Under the pieces are notes generated by a model, which did not search any database, had not been told where the DNA came from, and saw only the letters and a program-made list of their open reading frames with translations. From contig AP018180.1 of the NCBI GenBank assembly GCA_002368155.1, positions 4,263,380 through 4,327,379 on the forward strand: a DNA stretch of 64,000 nt. Direction: 5' to 3'. This DNA comes from Nostoc carneum NIES-2107. GTDB lineage: Bacteria > Cyanobacteriota > Cyanobacteriia > Cyanobacteriales > Nostocaceae. A program made the position numbers and the translations under genes. Of this stretch, positions 36,648 through 42,056 are shown in pieces. Within the stretch, counting starts at the first letter, position 1. Each line of letters starts with the position of its first letter.

Positions 36648-37020
36648 AGTTATTCTCCTTAATTAGTGTGTAGAGTAACTTTTGGTGCATAGTGCTTCTG
36701 CTTCTAGATGATTTTAAGCAAGCTTACACATCACAAAGTTGGTCGCCAATGACACCTGTTCTCACCCGATACACTAATAACGTCAAGACTGCAAGTGACA
36801 ATTCTACACGCTCTACTAACTTTAGTCCTGTATTGAAAATGGGCATGGGGCATGGGAAACAAGTTTTTCCCATGATTAGCTGAGTGGAAAGTGCTGAGTG
36901 CAAATCCCATTCAGGTATTTTCTTTCCCTTTCCCCCTTCACCTTTTACCAACAAGTATTGATATTAGTTACAATATGTAGTAGACAATTTCATACTACAA
37001 CTGTATTATAAATATTAGTT
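36648..37020. other. Intergenic region upstream of structured leader
   Basis: No gene. Contains GGGCATG repeats at 36841-36854 and AT-rich sequence near 36955-37035 that could hold the promoter of the structured RNA. Confidence 0.4.
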
Positions 37021-37053
37021 ATTAGTCTTAATCACACATACTACAGAAATTCA

Positions 37054-37361
37054 ATGAACCGCAGATTTTCCTCAACACATAAGTGCGCGATAGATTGCCG
37101 ACCCAGCAAGGGTTTAGGTAATGCGATCGCATTCTGTAAAGCCGCTAGCCTGTATGGGCTATTGGCATTTGAGGGAATATATCGGTTTGTGGGCAGTAAA
37201 TCTGCAAATCAAAGGATAGTAGGAGCAATTGCGCTCTGGCTAAATCCAAATCGACTGATACAAAGCGGGAGGTGCAAGTGCTTTCTTGTGCCAACTATAA
37301 AGCCAAGAGTATTAACTACTTGACCCCCGCTCCTGAATGACTAGAGGCGGGGGTTATTTTT
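37054..37361 (+). ncRNA. Candidate structured RNA / leader of HNH gene
   Basis: The segment folds by eye into a long imperfect stem: GCAGATTT (37060) with AAATCTGC (about 37198), then CACA with TGTG, and GATAGATT with AATATATC. This encloses a hairpin with TAGCC/GGGCTA arms. A second hairpin GGTGCAAG/CTTGTGCC lies near 37271-37294, then the terminator at 37323-37361. It resembles a 6S-like RNA or a regulatory leader. An 89-codon ORF covers most of it but lacks a ribosome binding site. Confidence 0.4.
37323..37361 (+). terminator. Terminator/attenuator just before HNH ribosome binding site
   Basis: ACCCCCGC pairs with GCGGGGGT (37347-37354) and TTATTTTTTT follows. The GAGGAG of the HNH gene begins three bases later, so the gene can only be reached by read-through. 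Confidence 0.75.
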
Positions 37362-37380
37362 TTGAGGAGTGAATTCACTT

Positions 37381-37917
37381 ATGGAAGCTCAACCACAGAC
37401 TCAGAAACCACACATATTACAAAATTCGGTGGTCGTGTTCTCTAAGAACTACCTACCATTAGCACGGGTTAATATTAAACGAGCCATTGTGCTTTTAGTC
37501 ACCGGACAGGCAGAATCCTTAGAGTTCGGCAGCACTAAGCTTTGGGAAGTTCGCTCTCCCAGCTTTGTACTCAAAGTTCCCGAACACATTCGTCTAACAT
37601 TTGGCAATCCCGAACGTCATTGGAAAGTACCACCTGTCAATAGACGTGAAGTACTCAAACGTGATAGCCATACCTGCCAATACTGTGGAAGCACCAAGCG
37701 TCTCACCCTCGACCATGTAATTCCCCGTTCTAAAGGTGGGCAGCATACTTGGGACAACGTTGTTACAGCTTGTGAACGTTGTAACTCAACCAAGAGCGAT
37801 CGCCTACCACATGAAGCAGGAATGGTACTTAAAACCAAACCCAAAGCTCCAATCCACCCAGCTGTTGCATTTGCAGAACAGTTTTGGAATGCACAACGCC
37901 TTACTGAGAATGAGTAA
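37381..37917 (+). CDS. Small HNH endonuclease (PLMP-like N-terminus)
   Basis: 178 residues from ATG 37381, with GAGGAG eleven bases upstream. N-terminal VVVFSKNYLPLARVNIKRAIVLLVTGQAESLE is the family's beta-alpha module, reminiscent of the PLMP domain of IscB/IshB proteins. Then the HNH: VLKRDSHTCQYCGS with one Cys pair, LTLDHVIPRSKGG with the catalytic DH, and WDNVVTACERCNSTKSDR with the second Cys pair and Asn. The family is widespread in cyanobacteria and its role is not established. No RuvC domain. A structured, terminator-ended leader lies directly upstream. Confidence 0.9.
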   Translation: MEAQPQTQKPHILQNSVVVFSKNYLPLARVNIKRAIVLLVTGQAESLEFGSTKLWEVRSPSFVLKVPEHIRLTFGNPERHWKVPPVNRREVLKRDSHTCQYCGSTKRLTLDHVIPRSKGGQHTWDNVVTACERCNSTKSDRLPHEAGMVLKTKPKAPIHPAVAFAEQFWNAQRLTENE

Positions 37918-37988
37918 TTCACTCCTAATACCGTTTAGTTAAGATATCTCTTCGTTGAGGCAGCAGAGGAAGAAGAGAAAACAGAGGA

Positions 37989-38024
37989 GCAGAGGGAGAG
38001 ATTCTTCCTCTGCTTTCTTTTTTT
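37989..38024 (+). terminator. Terminator of HNH gene
   Basis: GCAGAGG/CCTCTGC stem, 11-base loop, then TTTCTTTTTTT. Confidence 0.85.
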
Positions 38025-38149
38025 GGACATACTACAAGAACAAGATTCAATTTTCCCTCACAAGTGCATTAAACTAATTCCCTGAAACCCAGTGATAGAG
38101 AGCCATAAAGCGATTACATAATCCTGCTATCTCCTCCTCGAAAAAAATT

Positions 38150-38200
38150 TGTAGTATACCCTTGACACTTTTGTAGTATTTATGTAGTATTAATGTAGTG
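38150..38200 (+). promoter_or_regulatory. tRNA-array promoter with TGTAGTAT direct repeats
   Basis: TTGACA at 38162-38167, a 17-base spacer, and TAGTAT at 38185-38190: a near-consensus sigma-70 promoter about 85 bases before the first tRNA. TGTAGTAT occurs at 38150, 38172 and 38183, with a TGTAGTG at 38194, so three copies overlap or flank the promoter boxes; these could be an operator. Confidence 0.75.
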
Positions 38201-38276
38201 AAGCAAAAGAGCCTCTGCAAAAGGCACAAAGCTAACACTTCTGAACCATGAAAACTAAATAATTGCCACCCAATAT

Positions 38277-38352
38277 GGGGGTGTAGCTTAGTCCGGTTTA
38301 AAGCAGTCGCCTGTCGAGCGAAAGACCGTGGGTTCAAATCCCATCATCCCCG
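38277..38352 (+). tRNA. tRNA-Asp(GTC)
   Basis: Acceptor GGGGGTG/CATCCCC, anticodon loop CTGTCGA, T loop TTCAAAT. First gene of the array; 3' CCA not encoded. Confidence 0.92.
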
Positions 38353-38358
38353 CCTTGT

Positions 38359-38433
38359 AGCCTTGTGGACAAGTAGATTAAGTCGCTCTGATTCTCAGTC
38401 AGAGAGAAGCGGGTGCAACTCCCGTCGAGGCTT
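38359..38433 (+). tRNA. tRNA-Glu(CTC), degenerate D and T loops
   Basis: Acceptor AGCCTTG/CGAGGCT, anticodon stem TCTGA/TCAGA with loop TTCTCAG. D loop lacks the usual GG and T loop is TGCAACT, so tertiary contacts may be weak. CTC is redundant where Glu(TTC) exists. Confidence 0.72.
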
Positions 38434-38441
38434 CTAAAAAT

Positions 38442-38516
38442 GTCCGAGTAGCCAAGTGGTAAGGCGTTGGTCTGCAAAATCAATCATCGTGGGTTCAATT
38501 CCCACCTCGGACTCCA
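38442..38516 (+). tRNA. tRNA-Cys(GCA)
   Basis: Acceptor GTCCGAG/CTCGGAC, anticodon loop CTGCAAA, T arm GTGGG/CCCAC; CCA encoded. Confidence 0.93.
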
Positions 38517-38521
38517 AACGT

Positions 38522-38596
38522 TGCAGTGTCACCTAATGGTAAGGTACTCGGCTCATAACCGAGAGTATGCGAGTTCAACTCTCGCCGCTGCGACCA
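38522..38596 (+). tRNA. tRNA-Met or Ile2 (CAT)
   Basis: Acceptor TGCAGTG/CGCTGCG with wobble pairs, anticodon stem CTCGG/CCGAG, loop CTCATAA; CCA encoded. No initiator features. Elongator Met and lysidine-modified Ile cannot be told apart by eye. Confidence 0.85.
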
Positions 38597-38599
38597 AAT

Positions 38600-38670
38600 G
38601 CAGGGATGGTGTAACGGCAGCATAAGGGTCTCCAAAACCTTTAGTCTAGGTTCAAATCCTAGTCTCTGCG
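38600..38670 (+). tRNA. tRNA-Trp(CCA)
   Basis: Acceptor GCAGGGA/TCTCTGC, anticodon loop CTCCAAA, T arm CTAGG/CCTAG. Confidence 0.9.
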
Positions 38671-38692
38671 TTCTACTGCGTGTCCTAACATG

Positions 38693-38759
38693 AGAAGCTT
38701 ACAAACTGGTTAATCGGTCTAAAACACCGAAGTAGGTTCGACTCCTACAGCCTCCGCCA
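38693..38759 (+). pseudogene. Degenerate tRNA-like element, loop CTAAAAC
   Basis: Intact anticodon stem TCGGT/ACCGA with loop CTAAAAC (anticodon would be AAA) and a good T arm GTAGG/CCTAC with CCA, but no normal D arm. The 3' acceptor AGCCTCC pairs poorly with the 5' side, yet perfectly with GGAGGCT downstream at 38765. An outer pair TGAGAAGCT (38691) / AGCTTCTCA (38781) encloses the whole. Confidence 0.6.
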
Positions 38760-38818
38760 AACCTGGAGGCTGTTAAAAACAGCTTCTCAAACTTACACGT
38801 GGTAGAAATTTCAATCTT

Positions 38819-38892
38819 GGTGCCGTAGGCAAATTGGTAAAGCCACCTGTCTTTCAAGCAGGAGATTGCGGGTTCAATTCCCGTCGGCACTG
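38819..38892 (+). tRNA. tRNA-Glu(TTC)
   Basis: Acceptor GGTGCCG/CGGCACT, anticodon stem CCTGT/GCAGG, loop CTTTCAA, T loop TTCAATT. Confidence 0.92.
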
Positions 38893-38904
38893 CTGACTTG
38901 AGTT

Positions 38905-38947
38905 GGGATGGCAGAGAGCAGGATAACTGGTCTCTCCATTCCTTTAT
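38905..38947 (+). terminator. Hairpin inside the tRNA array
   Basis: GGGATGG pairs with CCATTCC and AGAGA with TCTCT, followed by TTTATTT. It may be an internal terminator, a processing site or a tRNA relic. Confidence 0.4.
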
Positions 38948-38985
38948 TTCACCTAGAAATCTCAAGCCATTACTCAAAAATATAT

Positions 38986-39066
38986 GGGTCGGCTCGCCTA
39001 TTGGTGTAGGCAACGGTCTGTAAAACCGCCGCGTTTGCGTTGCTGGTTCAATTCCAGCCCGGCCCA
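38986..39066 (+). tRNA. tRNA-Tyr(GTA)
   Basis: Acceptor GGGTCGG/CCGGCCC, anticodon loop CTGTAAA and a proper long variable arm, as expected for bacterial Tyr. Confidence 0.92.
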
Positions 39067-39070
39067 TTTT

Positions 39071-39155
39071 GGAGAGATTGCTATTGGCAGGGCAAACTGT
39101 TTGCTAAACAGTCGTGGATGCAAGTCCACTGTGGGTTCAACTCCCTCTCTCTCCG
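39071..39155 (+). tRNA. tRNA-Ser(GCT)
   Basis: Acceptor GGAGAGA/TCTCTCC, anticodon stem ACTGT/ACAGT, loop TTGCTAA, and a long variable arm with GTGGA/TCCAC stem. Confidence 0.92.
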
Positions 39156-39161
39156 CCTTAT

Positions 39162-39236
39162 GAGAACGTGGTGTAACTGGATGAACACATCGGTCTACGA
39201 AACCGAAGAGTGGGGGTTCAAGTCCCTCCGTTCTCG
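39162..39236 (+). tRNA. tRNA-Arg(ACG)
   Basis: Acceptor GAGAACG/CGTTCTC, anticodon stem TCGGT/ACCGA, loop CTACGAA. A34 would normally be edited to inosine. Confidence 0.92.
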
Positions 39237-39242
39237 CCTTAT

Positions 39243-39316
39243 CCCCTGGTAGCTCAGTTGGTAGTAGCGCCTGTCTGAAGAACAGGAGGTCATCCGTTCA
39301 ATCCGGATCTGGGGGA
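39243..39316 (+). tRNA. tRNA-Phe(GAA)
   Basis: Acceptor CCCCTGG/CTGGGGG, anticodon stem CCTGT/ACAGG, loop CTGAAGA. One extra-base change disrupts the last D-stem pair. Confidence 0.9.
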
Positions 39317-39325
39317 CTGGCACAT

Positions 39326-39400
39326 TGCCCCATAGCTCAATGGCAGAGCGACGCGCTGTTAACGCGGGGGTTGTAGGTTCAAACCCTACTGGGGCAGCCA
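39326..39400 (+). tRNA. tRNA-Asn(GTT)
   Basis: Acceptor TGCCCCA/TGGGGCA, anticodon loop CTGTTAA, T loop TTCAAAC; CCA encoded. Confidence 0.93.
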
Positions 39401-39405
39401 TTCAT

Positions 39406-39482
39406 TGCCGAGTGGACGATATGGAAAGTCGCTGTGACTCTGAATCACAGAGATGTTGGTTCGACCCCAACCTCGGCAACCA
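39406..39482 (+). tRNA. tRNA-Gln(CTG)
   Basis: Acceptor TGCCGAG/CTCGGCA, anticodon stem TGTGA/TCACA, loop CTCTGAA; CCA encoded. The CTG anticodon is an addition to the usual TTG. Confidence 0.9.
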
Positions 39483-39487
39483 ATTAT

Positions 39488-39562
39488 TGGGAAGTAGGCG
39501 ACGTTGGCAAAGCCACCTGATTTTGACTCAGGATCTCGCGGGTTCGATTCCTGCCTTCCCAG
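39488..39562 (+). tRNA. tRNA-Gln(TTG)
   Basis: Acceptor TGGGAAG/CTTCCCA, anticodon stem CCTGA/TCAGG, loop TTTTGAC. Confidence 0.92.
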
Positions 39563-39590
39563 TTCTGCTTTGATAGAGCAGAAAAATTAT

Positions 39591-39671
39591 GCTCCTGTAG
39601 CCCAATTGGAAGAGGCGGCTGTCTCAAAAACAGTCTATTTTGTACGGGTTCGACTCCCGTCAGGAGTACCA
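39591..39671 (+). tRNA. tRNA-Leu(CAA) with short variable region
   Basis: Acceptor GCTCCTG/CAGGAGT, anticodon stem GCTGT/ACAGT, loop CTCAAAA; CCA encoded. The variable region is about nine unpaired bases instead of the long paired arm expected for bacterial Leu. Confidence 0.88.
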
Positions 39672-39672
39672 G

Positions 39673-39749
39673 CGGGATGTGGCGCAACTTGGTAGCGCGG
39701 CAGCTTTGGGAGCTGAAGGTTGCAGGTTCAAATCCTGCCATTCCGACCA
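39673..39749 (+). tRNA. tRNA-Pro(TGG)
   Basis: Acceptor CGGGATG/CATTCCG, loop TTTGGGA, T arm GCAGG/CCTGC; CCA encoded. It starts one base after the preceding tRNA. Confidence 0.92.
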
Positions 39750-39752
39750 TTT

Positions 39753-39826
39753 GCCCCTGTGACGTAATTGGAAACCGTCGCTCGTTTAGACCGAGTGTTT
39801 TGCAGGTTCGACTCCTGTCAGGGGTA
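39753..39826 (+). tRNA. tRNA-Leu(TAG) with class I variable loop
   Basis: Acceptor GCCCCTG/CAGGGGT, anticodon stem GCTCG/CGAGT, loop TTTAGAC; the variable region is only GTTTT. Confidence 0.88.
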
Positions 39827-39919
39827 CTGAATCTTTGTTTGTACTACTTGCTTTCGCTTAGTGACAGACATTAGATGAGTTTTTTTAGCGTGTATTAGAA
39901 ACTGGAGGAATGAAAAGAC

Positions 39920-40006
39920 ATGAAATTTTCAACAAAAAAGACCAAATTAGGCAGTGAATTAGCGAAAACATTCTCAGGAATTTATTTGCAGTCAACTGCT
40001 CTTTAA
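39920..40006 (+). CDS. Possible 28-aa ORF inside the tRNA array
   Basis: ATG to TAA, 28 codons (starts MKFSTKKTKLGS), in the only sizeable gap of the array (39827-40073). GGAGG lies about 11 bases upstream, which is the reason for listing it. A basic N-terminal half precedes a mildly hydrophobic end (FSGIYLQSTAL). No family recognised. A second ATG right after the GGAGG opens a different 15-codon frame. It may be chance. Confidence 0.25.
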   Translation: MKFSTKKTKLGSELAKTFSGIYLQSTAL

Positions 40007-40073
40007 ACATAAAAAAATGTACGAGATTGGAAAACCTTTTAGGGGTTACTGCGCTAAACAAAGGTTAATTCAA

Positions 40074-40154
40074 GCTCCCGTGGCGGAATAGGTAGACGCA
40101 CTCAGTTGAGCGCTGAGTTTCTTGTTGCAGGTTCAAATCCTGTCGGGAGTACCA
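40074..40154 (+). tRNA. tRNA-Leu(GAG) with short variable region
   Basis: Acceptor GCTCCCG/CGGGAGT, anticodon stem CTCAG/CTGAG, loop TTGAGCG; nine-base unpaired variable region; CCA encoded. Confidence 0.9.
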
Positions 40155-40158
40155 AATT

Positions 40159-40233
40159 GGGTCGTTGGCAGAGCGGATATGCAGCTACCTTTTAAGTAGA
40201 CTTATCCAGGTTCAACCCCTGGGCGACCCACCA
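40159..40233 (+). tRNA. tRNA-Lys(TTT)
   Basis: Acceptor GGGTCGT/GCGACCC, loop CTTTTAA, T arm CCAGG/CCTGG; CCA encoded. Confidence 0.93.
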
Positions 40234-40239
40234 AATTAT

Positions 40240-40313
40240 GCCCCTGTGACCCAATTGGAAGAGGTGCCAAACTTAAAATTTGGAAGTTGCTGGTTCAAAT
40301 CCAGTCAGGGGTA
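40240..40313 (+). tRNA. tRNA-Leu(TAA) with class I variable loop
   Basis: Acceptor GCCCCTG/CAGGGGT, anticodon stem CCAAA/TTTGG, loop CTTAAAA; the variable region is AAGTT. No group I intron, unlike the usual cyanobacterial tRNA-Leu(UAA) gene. Confidence 0.9.
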
Positions 40314-40330
40314 TGGCTGAGATGGAGCGG

Positions 40331-40354
40331 GTAGTCACTCTTTTGGGTGACTAC
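40331..40354 (+). other. Hairpin between tRNA-Leu(TAA) and tRNA-Thr
   Basis: GTAGTCAC/GTGACTAC stem in a 66-base gap. It looks like a surviving anticodon-arm-like relic of a lost tRNA or a spacer hairpin. Confidence 0.35.
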
Positions 40355-40379
40355 AATTTATACTTTCAGATCCACAAAT

Positions 40380-40456
40380 GCTGGTGTAGCTCAATCTGGC
40401 AGAGCAACTGATTTGTAATCAGTAGGTTGCAAGTTCAACTCCTGTCACCAGCTCCA
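40380..40456 (+). tRNA. tRNA-Thr(TGT)
   Basis: Acceptor GCTGGTG/CACCAGC, anticodon stem ACTGA/TCAGT, loop TTTGTAA; one mismatch in the T stem; CCA encoded. Confidence 0.92.
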
Positions 40457-40460
40457 AAAT

Positions 40461-40534
40461 GCGATCGTGGTGTAAAGGCAGCATCAGAGTCTTCCAAACT
40501 CACGGTACGAGTTCAATTCTCGTCGATCGCTCCA
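40461..40534 (+). tRNA. tRNA-Gly(TCC)
   Basis: Acceptor GCGATCG/CGATCGC, anticodon loop CTTCCAA, T arm ACGAG/CTCGT; CCA encoded. Confidence 0.93.
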
Positions 40535-40539
40535 ATAAT

Positions 40540-40610
40540 GCGGATGTGGTGTAAGGGTAACACTGGAGTATGCCAAGCTTCAGATACGAGTTCAAATCTC
40601 GTCTTCCGCT
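40540..40610 (+). tRNA. tRNA-Gly(GCC)
   Basis: Acceptor GCGGATG/CTTCCGC with one T-T mismatch, anticodon stem GGAGT/GCTTC, loop ATGCCAA. Confidence 0.88.
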
Positions 40611-40615
40611 CTCGT

Positions 40616-40716
40616 AGCCCTGTAACTCAGTGGGAGAGTGCCTCTCTTACAAAGAGGAAGTAGCGGGTACCCTGCGGGAAGCCGCTCCGCGTCTACAATC
40701 CCTGCTAGGGCTACCA
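40616..40716 (+). tRNA. tRNA-Val(TAC) interrupted in the T loop
   Basis: Acceptor AGCCCTG/TAGGGCT, D stem ACTC/GAGT, anticodon stem CCTCT/AGAGG, loop CTTACAA, CCA encoded. The T stem GCGGG/CCTGC is intact, but the loop holds a 26-base dispersed repeat at 40668-40693. Without it the loop would read TACAATC. Confidence 0.88.
40668..40693 (+). repeat. Small dispersed repeat inside tRNA-Val
   Basis: Same element as 30553-30578; flanked by TAC on both sides; contains the hairpin GCGG-GAAG-CCGC. Confidence 0.9.
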
Positions 40717-40722
40717 ATTTAT

Positions 40723-40820
40723 GGGAGTGTCGCCTAATGGATGGGCATCGATCTTCTAAATCGACCTATGTAGGTACCCTGCGGGAAGCCGCTGCGCGTC
40801 TACAAGTCCTACCACTCCTG
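40723..40820 (+). tRNA. tRNA-Arg(TCT) interrupted in the T loop
   Basis: Acceptor GGGAGTG/CACTCCT, anticodon stem TCGAT/ATCGA, loop CTTCTAA, T stem GTAGG/CCTAC. The T loop holds the same 26-base repeat as tRNA-Val at the same position, 40775-40800, leaving TACAAGT if removed. Confidence 0.88.
40775..40800 (+). repeat. Small dispersed repeat inside tRNA-Arg
   Basis: Differs from the tRNA-Val copy by one base (CTGCG against CTCCG); TAC flanks on both sides. Confidence 0.9.
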
Positions 40821-40825
40821 CTTAT

Positions 40826-40899
40826 GGGGTCATAGCTCAACTGGCTAGAGCATCCGCCTTGCAAGCGGAAGGTTAGGGGTTCAAATCCCCTTGATTCCA
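40826..40899 (+). tRNA. tRNA-Ala(TGC)
   Basis: Acceptor GGGGTCA/TGATTCC, anticodon stem TCCGC/GCGGA, loop CTTGCAA, canonical D and T arms. Confidence 0.93.
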
Positions 40900-40903
40900 C
40901 TGT

Positions 40904-40979
40904 GGTGTCTGAAGCCAAAGCGGTCGCGGCGCTGGTTTGTGGAACCAGTCATTAGGGAGTTCAAGCCTCCTCAGACACC
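40904..40979 (+). tRNA. tRNA-His(GTG)
   Basis: Acceptor GTGTCTG/CAGACAC with the His-specific extra G at -1 (40904) facing C73; anticodon stem CTGGT/ACCAG, loop TTGTGGA. Confidence 0.92.
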
Positions 40980-40986
40980 CCTGAAT

Positions 40987-41069
40987 GGAAGATGCCGCTG
41001 AATGGTCGGCAACTGGTCTTGAAAACCAGGGTACAGTCAACTGTAGGGGTTCGATTCCTCCATCTTCCG
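40987..41069 (+). tRNA. tRNA-Ser(TGA)
   Basis: Acceptor GGAAGAT/ATCTTCC, anticodon stem CTGGT/ACCAG, loop CTTGAAA, long variable arm with ACAGT/ACTGT stem. Confidence 0.92.
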
Positions 41070-41073
41070 CCTT

Positions 41074-41145
41074 CCACCAGAAGCCGAAAAGTGAGGCGCT
41101 GTGCTGATAACACAGATACAGGAGGGGCAGTACCTTCCTGGTGGA
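41074..41145 (+). tRNA. tRNA-Ile(GAT), degenerate D and T loops
   Basis: Acceptor CCACCAG/CTGGTGG, anticodon stem CTGTG/CACAG, loop CTGATAA. The T loop is GGCAGTA rather than TTCRANY and the D loop lacks GG. Last tRNA of the array. Confidence 0.75.
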
Positions 41146-41241
41146 TTAGCATGATCAAAACATACCTTGTAACCAGAGTACTGGACTTAGAAGTCTATTC
41201 GGCTAAAATCTATCAAGTAAGAGCGCGCGAGGCCAACGAGA

Positions 41242-42036
41242 TTGGACGATAATTATCAAACTTACTTGAATCGGGTAGCACGAATGACGCTACCAGAAGC
41301 TTACAGATCTCAAGTCCAGCATATTCAAGAATCTTCTAAATTTCAGCCAGACTCGGGTTCTAGGCAAGCAGCACCATTTCCCGGCTACACGCTAATTACC
41401 CCACCTGCGGGGGAAGCAACAGAAAACTCTGCTTTCTATACGCAGTTAAAAGCTTATCAACAAAAACTGTTGGAGTTACCTACCAATAGTGATTTGATTG
41501 TGCCTGTACCGGATAGTAGCTTCCATTTGACGGTGGCAGATTTAATTTGGGATAGTGCTTACCGTGATGCTTGTGAAAAAAATCCCCAATTTGAACAGCA
41601 GTTACATTCTTGCTGTGGGGAAATATTTCAGGAATATCAAAAATCTCTCACAGCTGATAGTAAACCTATTTATTGGCAAGTGCTGGGATTGATAGTCATG
41701 CCAAGAGCAATAGGAGTTTGCTTAGTACCGCAGGATGAGCGTTGCTACGAACAGGTGATTAAACTTCGCCGTACTATTTATCAAAATTCTCAGTTAATGG
41801 CTTTGGGAATTGAACAACATTATCATTTCACTGCCCATATTACATTAGGCTATTTTGGAGCAATTTCGCCAGAACTAGACCGTACCAACTTGAGTACTAT
41901 GCTGTCTGATTTAAATCAACAATGGCTTTTAAATTCACCAGAATTTTTAGTAGATCGCGTTGAATTGCGAAAATTTGATGACATGACCCGCTATTATCGT
42001 CAACCTGATTGGCCGACTTTAGCTATTAGTGAATAA
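41242..42036 (+). CDS. DUF1868 / 2H phosphoesterase-like protein
   Basis: 264 residues. The TTG start is kept because the N-terminus (QTYLNRVARMTLPEAYRSQVQHIQESSKF) matches the family; ATG 41284 is the alternative. Two H-x-T motifs, FHLTVADLIW and HFTAHITLGYFG, are those of the 2H phosphoesterase / LigT superfamily, which act on 2'-5' or cyclic phosphate bonds in RNA and nucleotides. The DUF1868 branch has no established substrate. It lies 96 bases after the last tRNA on the same strand with no terminator seen, so it may be read from the array promoter. Confidence 0.85.
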   Translation: MDDNYQTYLNRVARMTLPEAYRSQVQHIQESSKFQPDSGSRQAAPFPGYTLITPPAGEATENSAFYTQLKAYQQKLLELPTNSDLIVPVPDSSFHLTVADLIWDSAYRDACEKNPQFEQQLHSCCGEIFQEYQKSLTADSKPIYWQVLGLIVMPRAIGVCLVPQDERCYEQVIKLRRTIYQNSQLMALGIEQHYHFTAHITLGYFGAISPELDRTNLSTMLSDLNQQWLLNSPEFLVDRVELRKFDDMTRYYRQPDWPTLAISE

Positions 42037-42056
42037 GTAGGGAGGCATAATTATTT

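Noticed and set aside
37054-37323. 89-codon ORF upstream of the HNH gene
   Set aside because: No ribosome binding site, no family-like pattern, and the same bases fold into a structured, terminator-ended RNA; treated as non-coding.
38699-39750. Leftward ORFs reading ...GIEPATF... across the tRNA array
   Set aside because: Antisense translations of tRNA genes, a well-known source of false genes.
38277-41145. Prophage or phage-derived island
   Set aside because: No integrase, portal, terminase or capsid gene nearby; the tRNA array alone does not show a phage.
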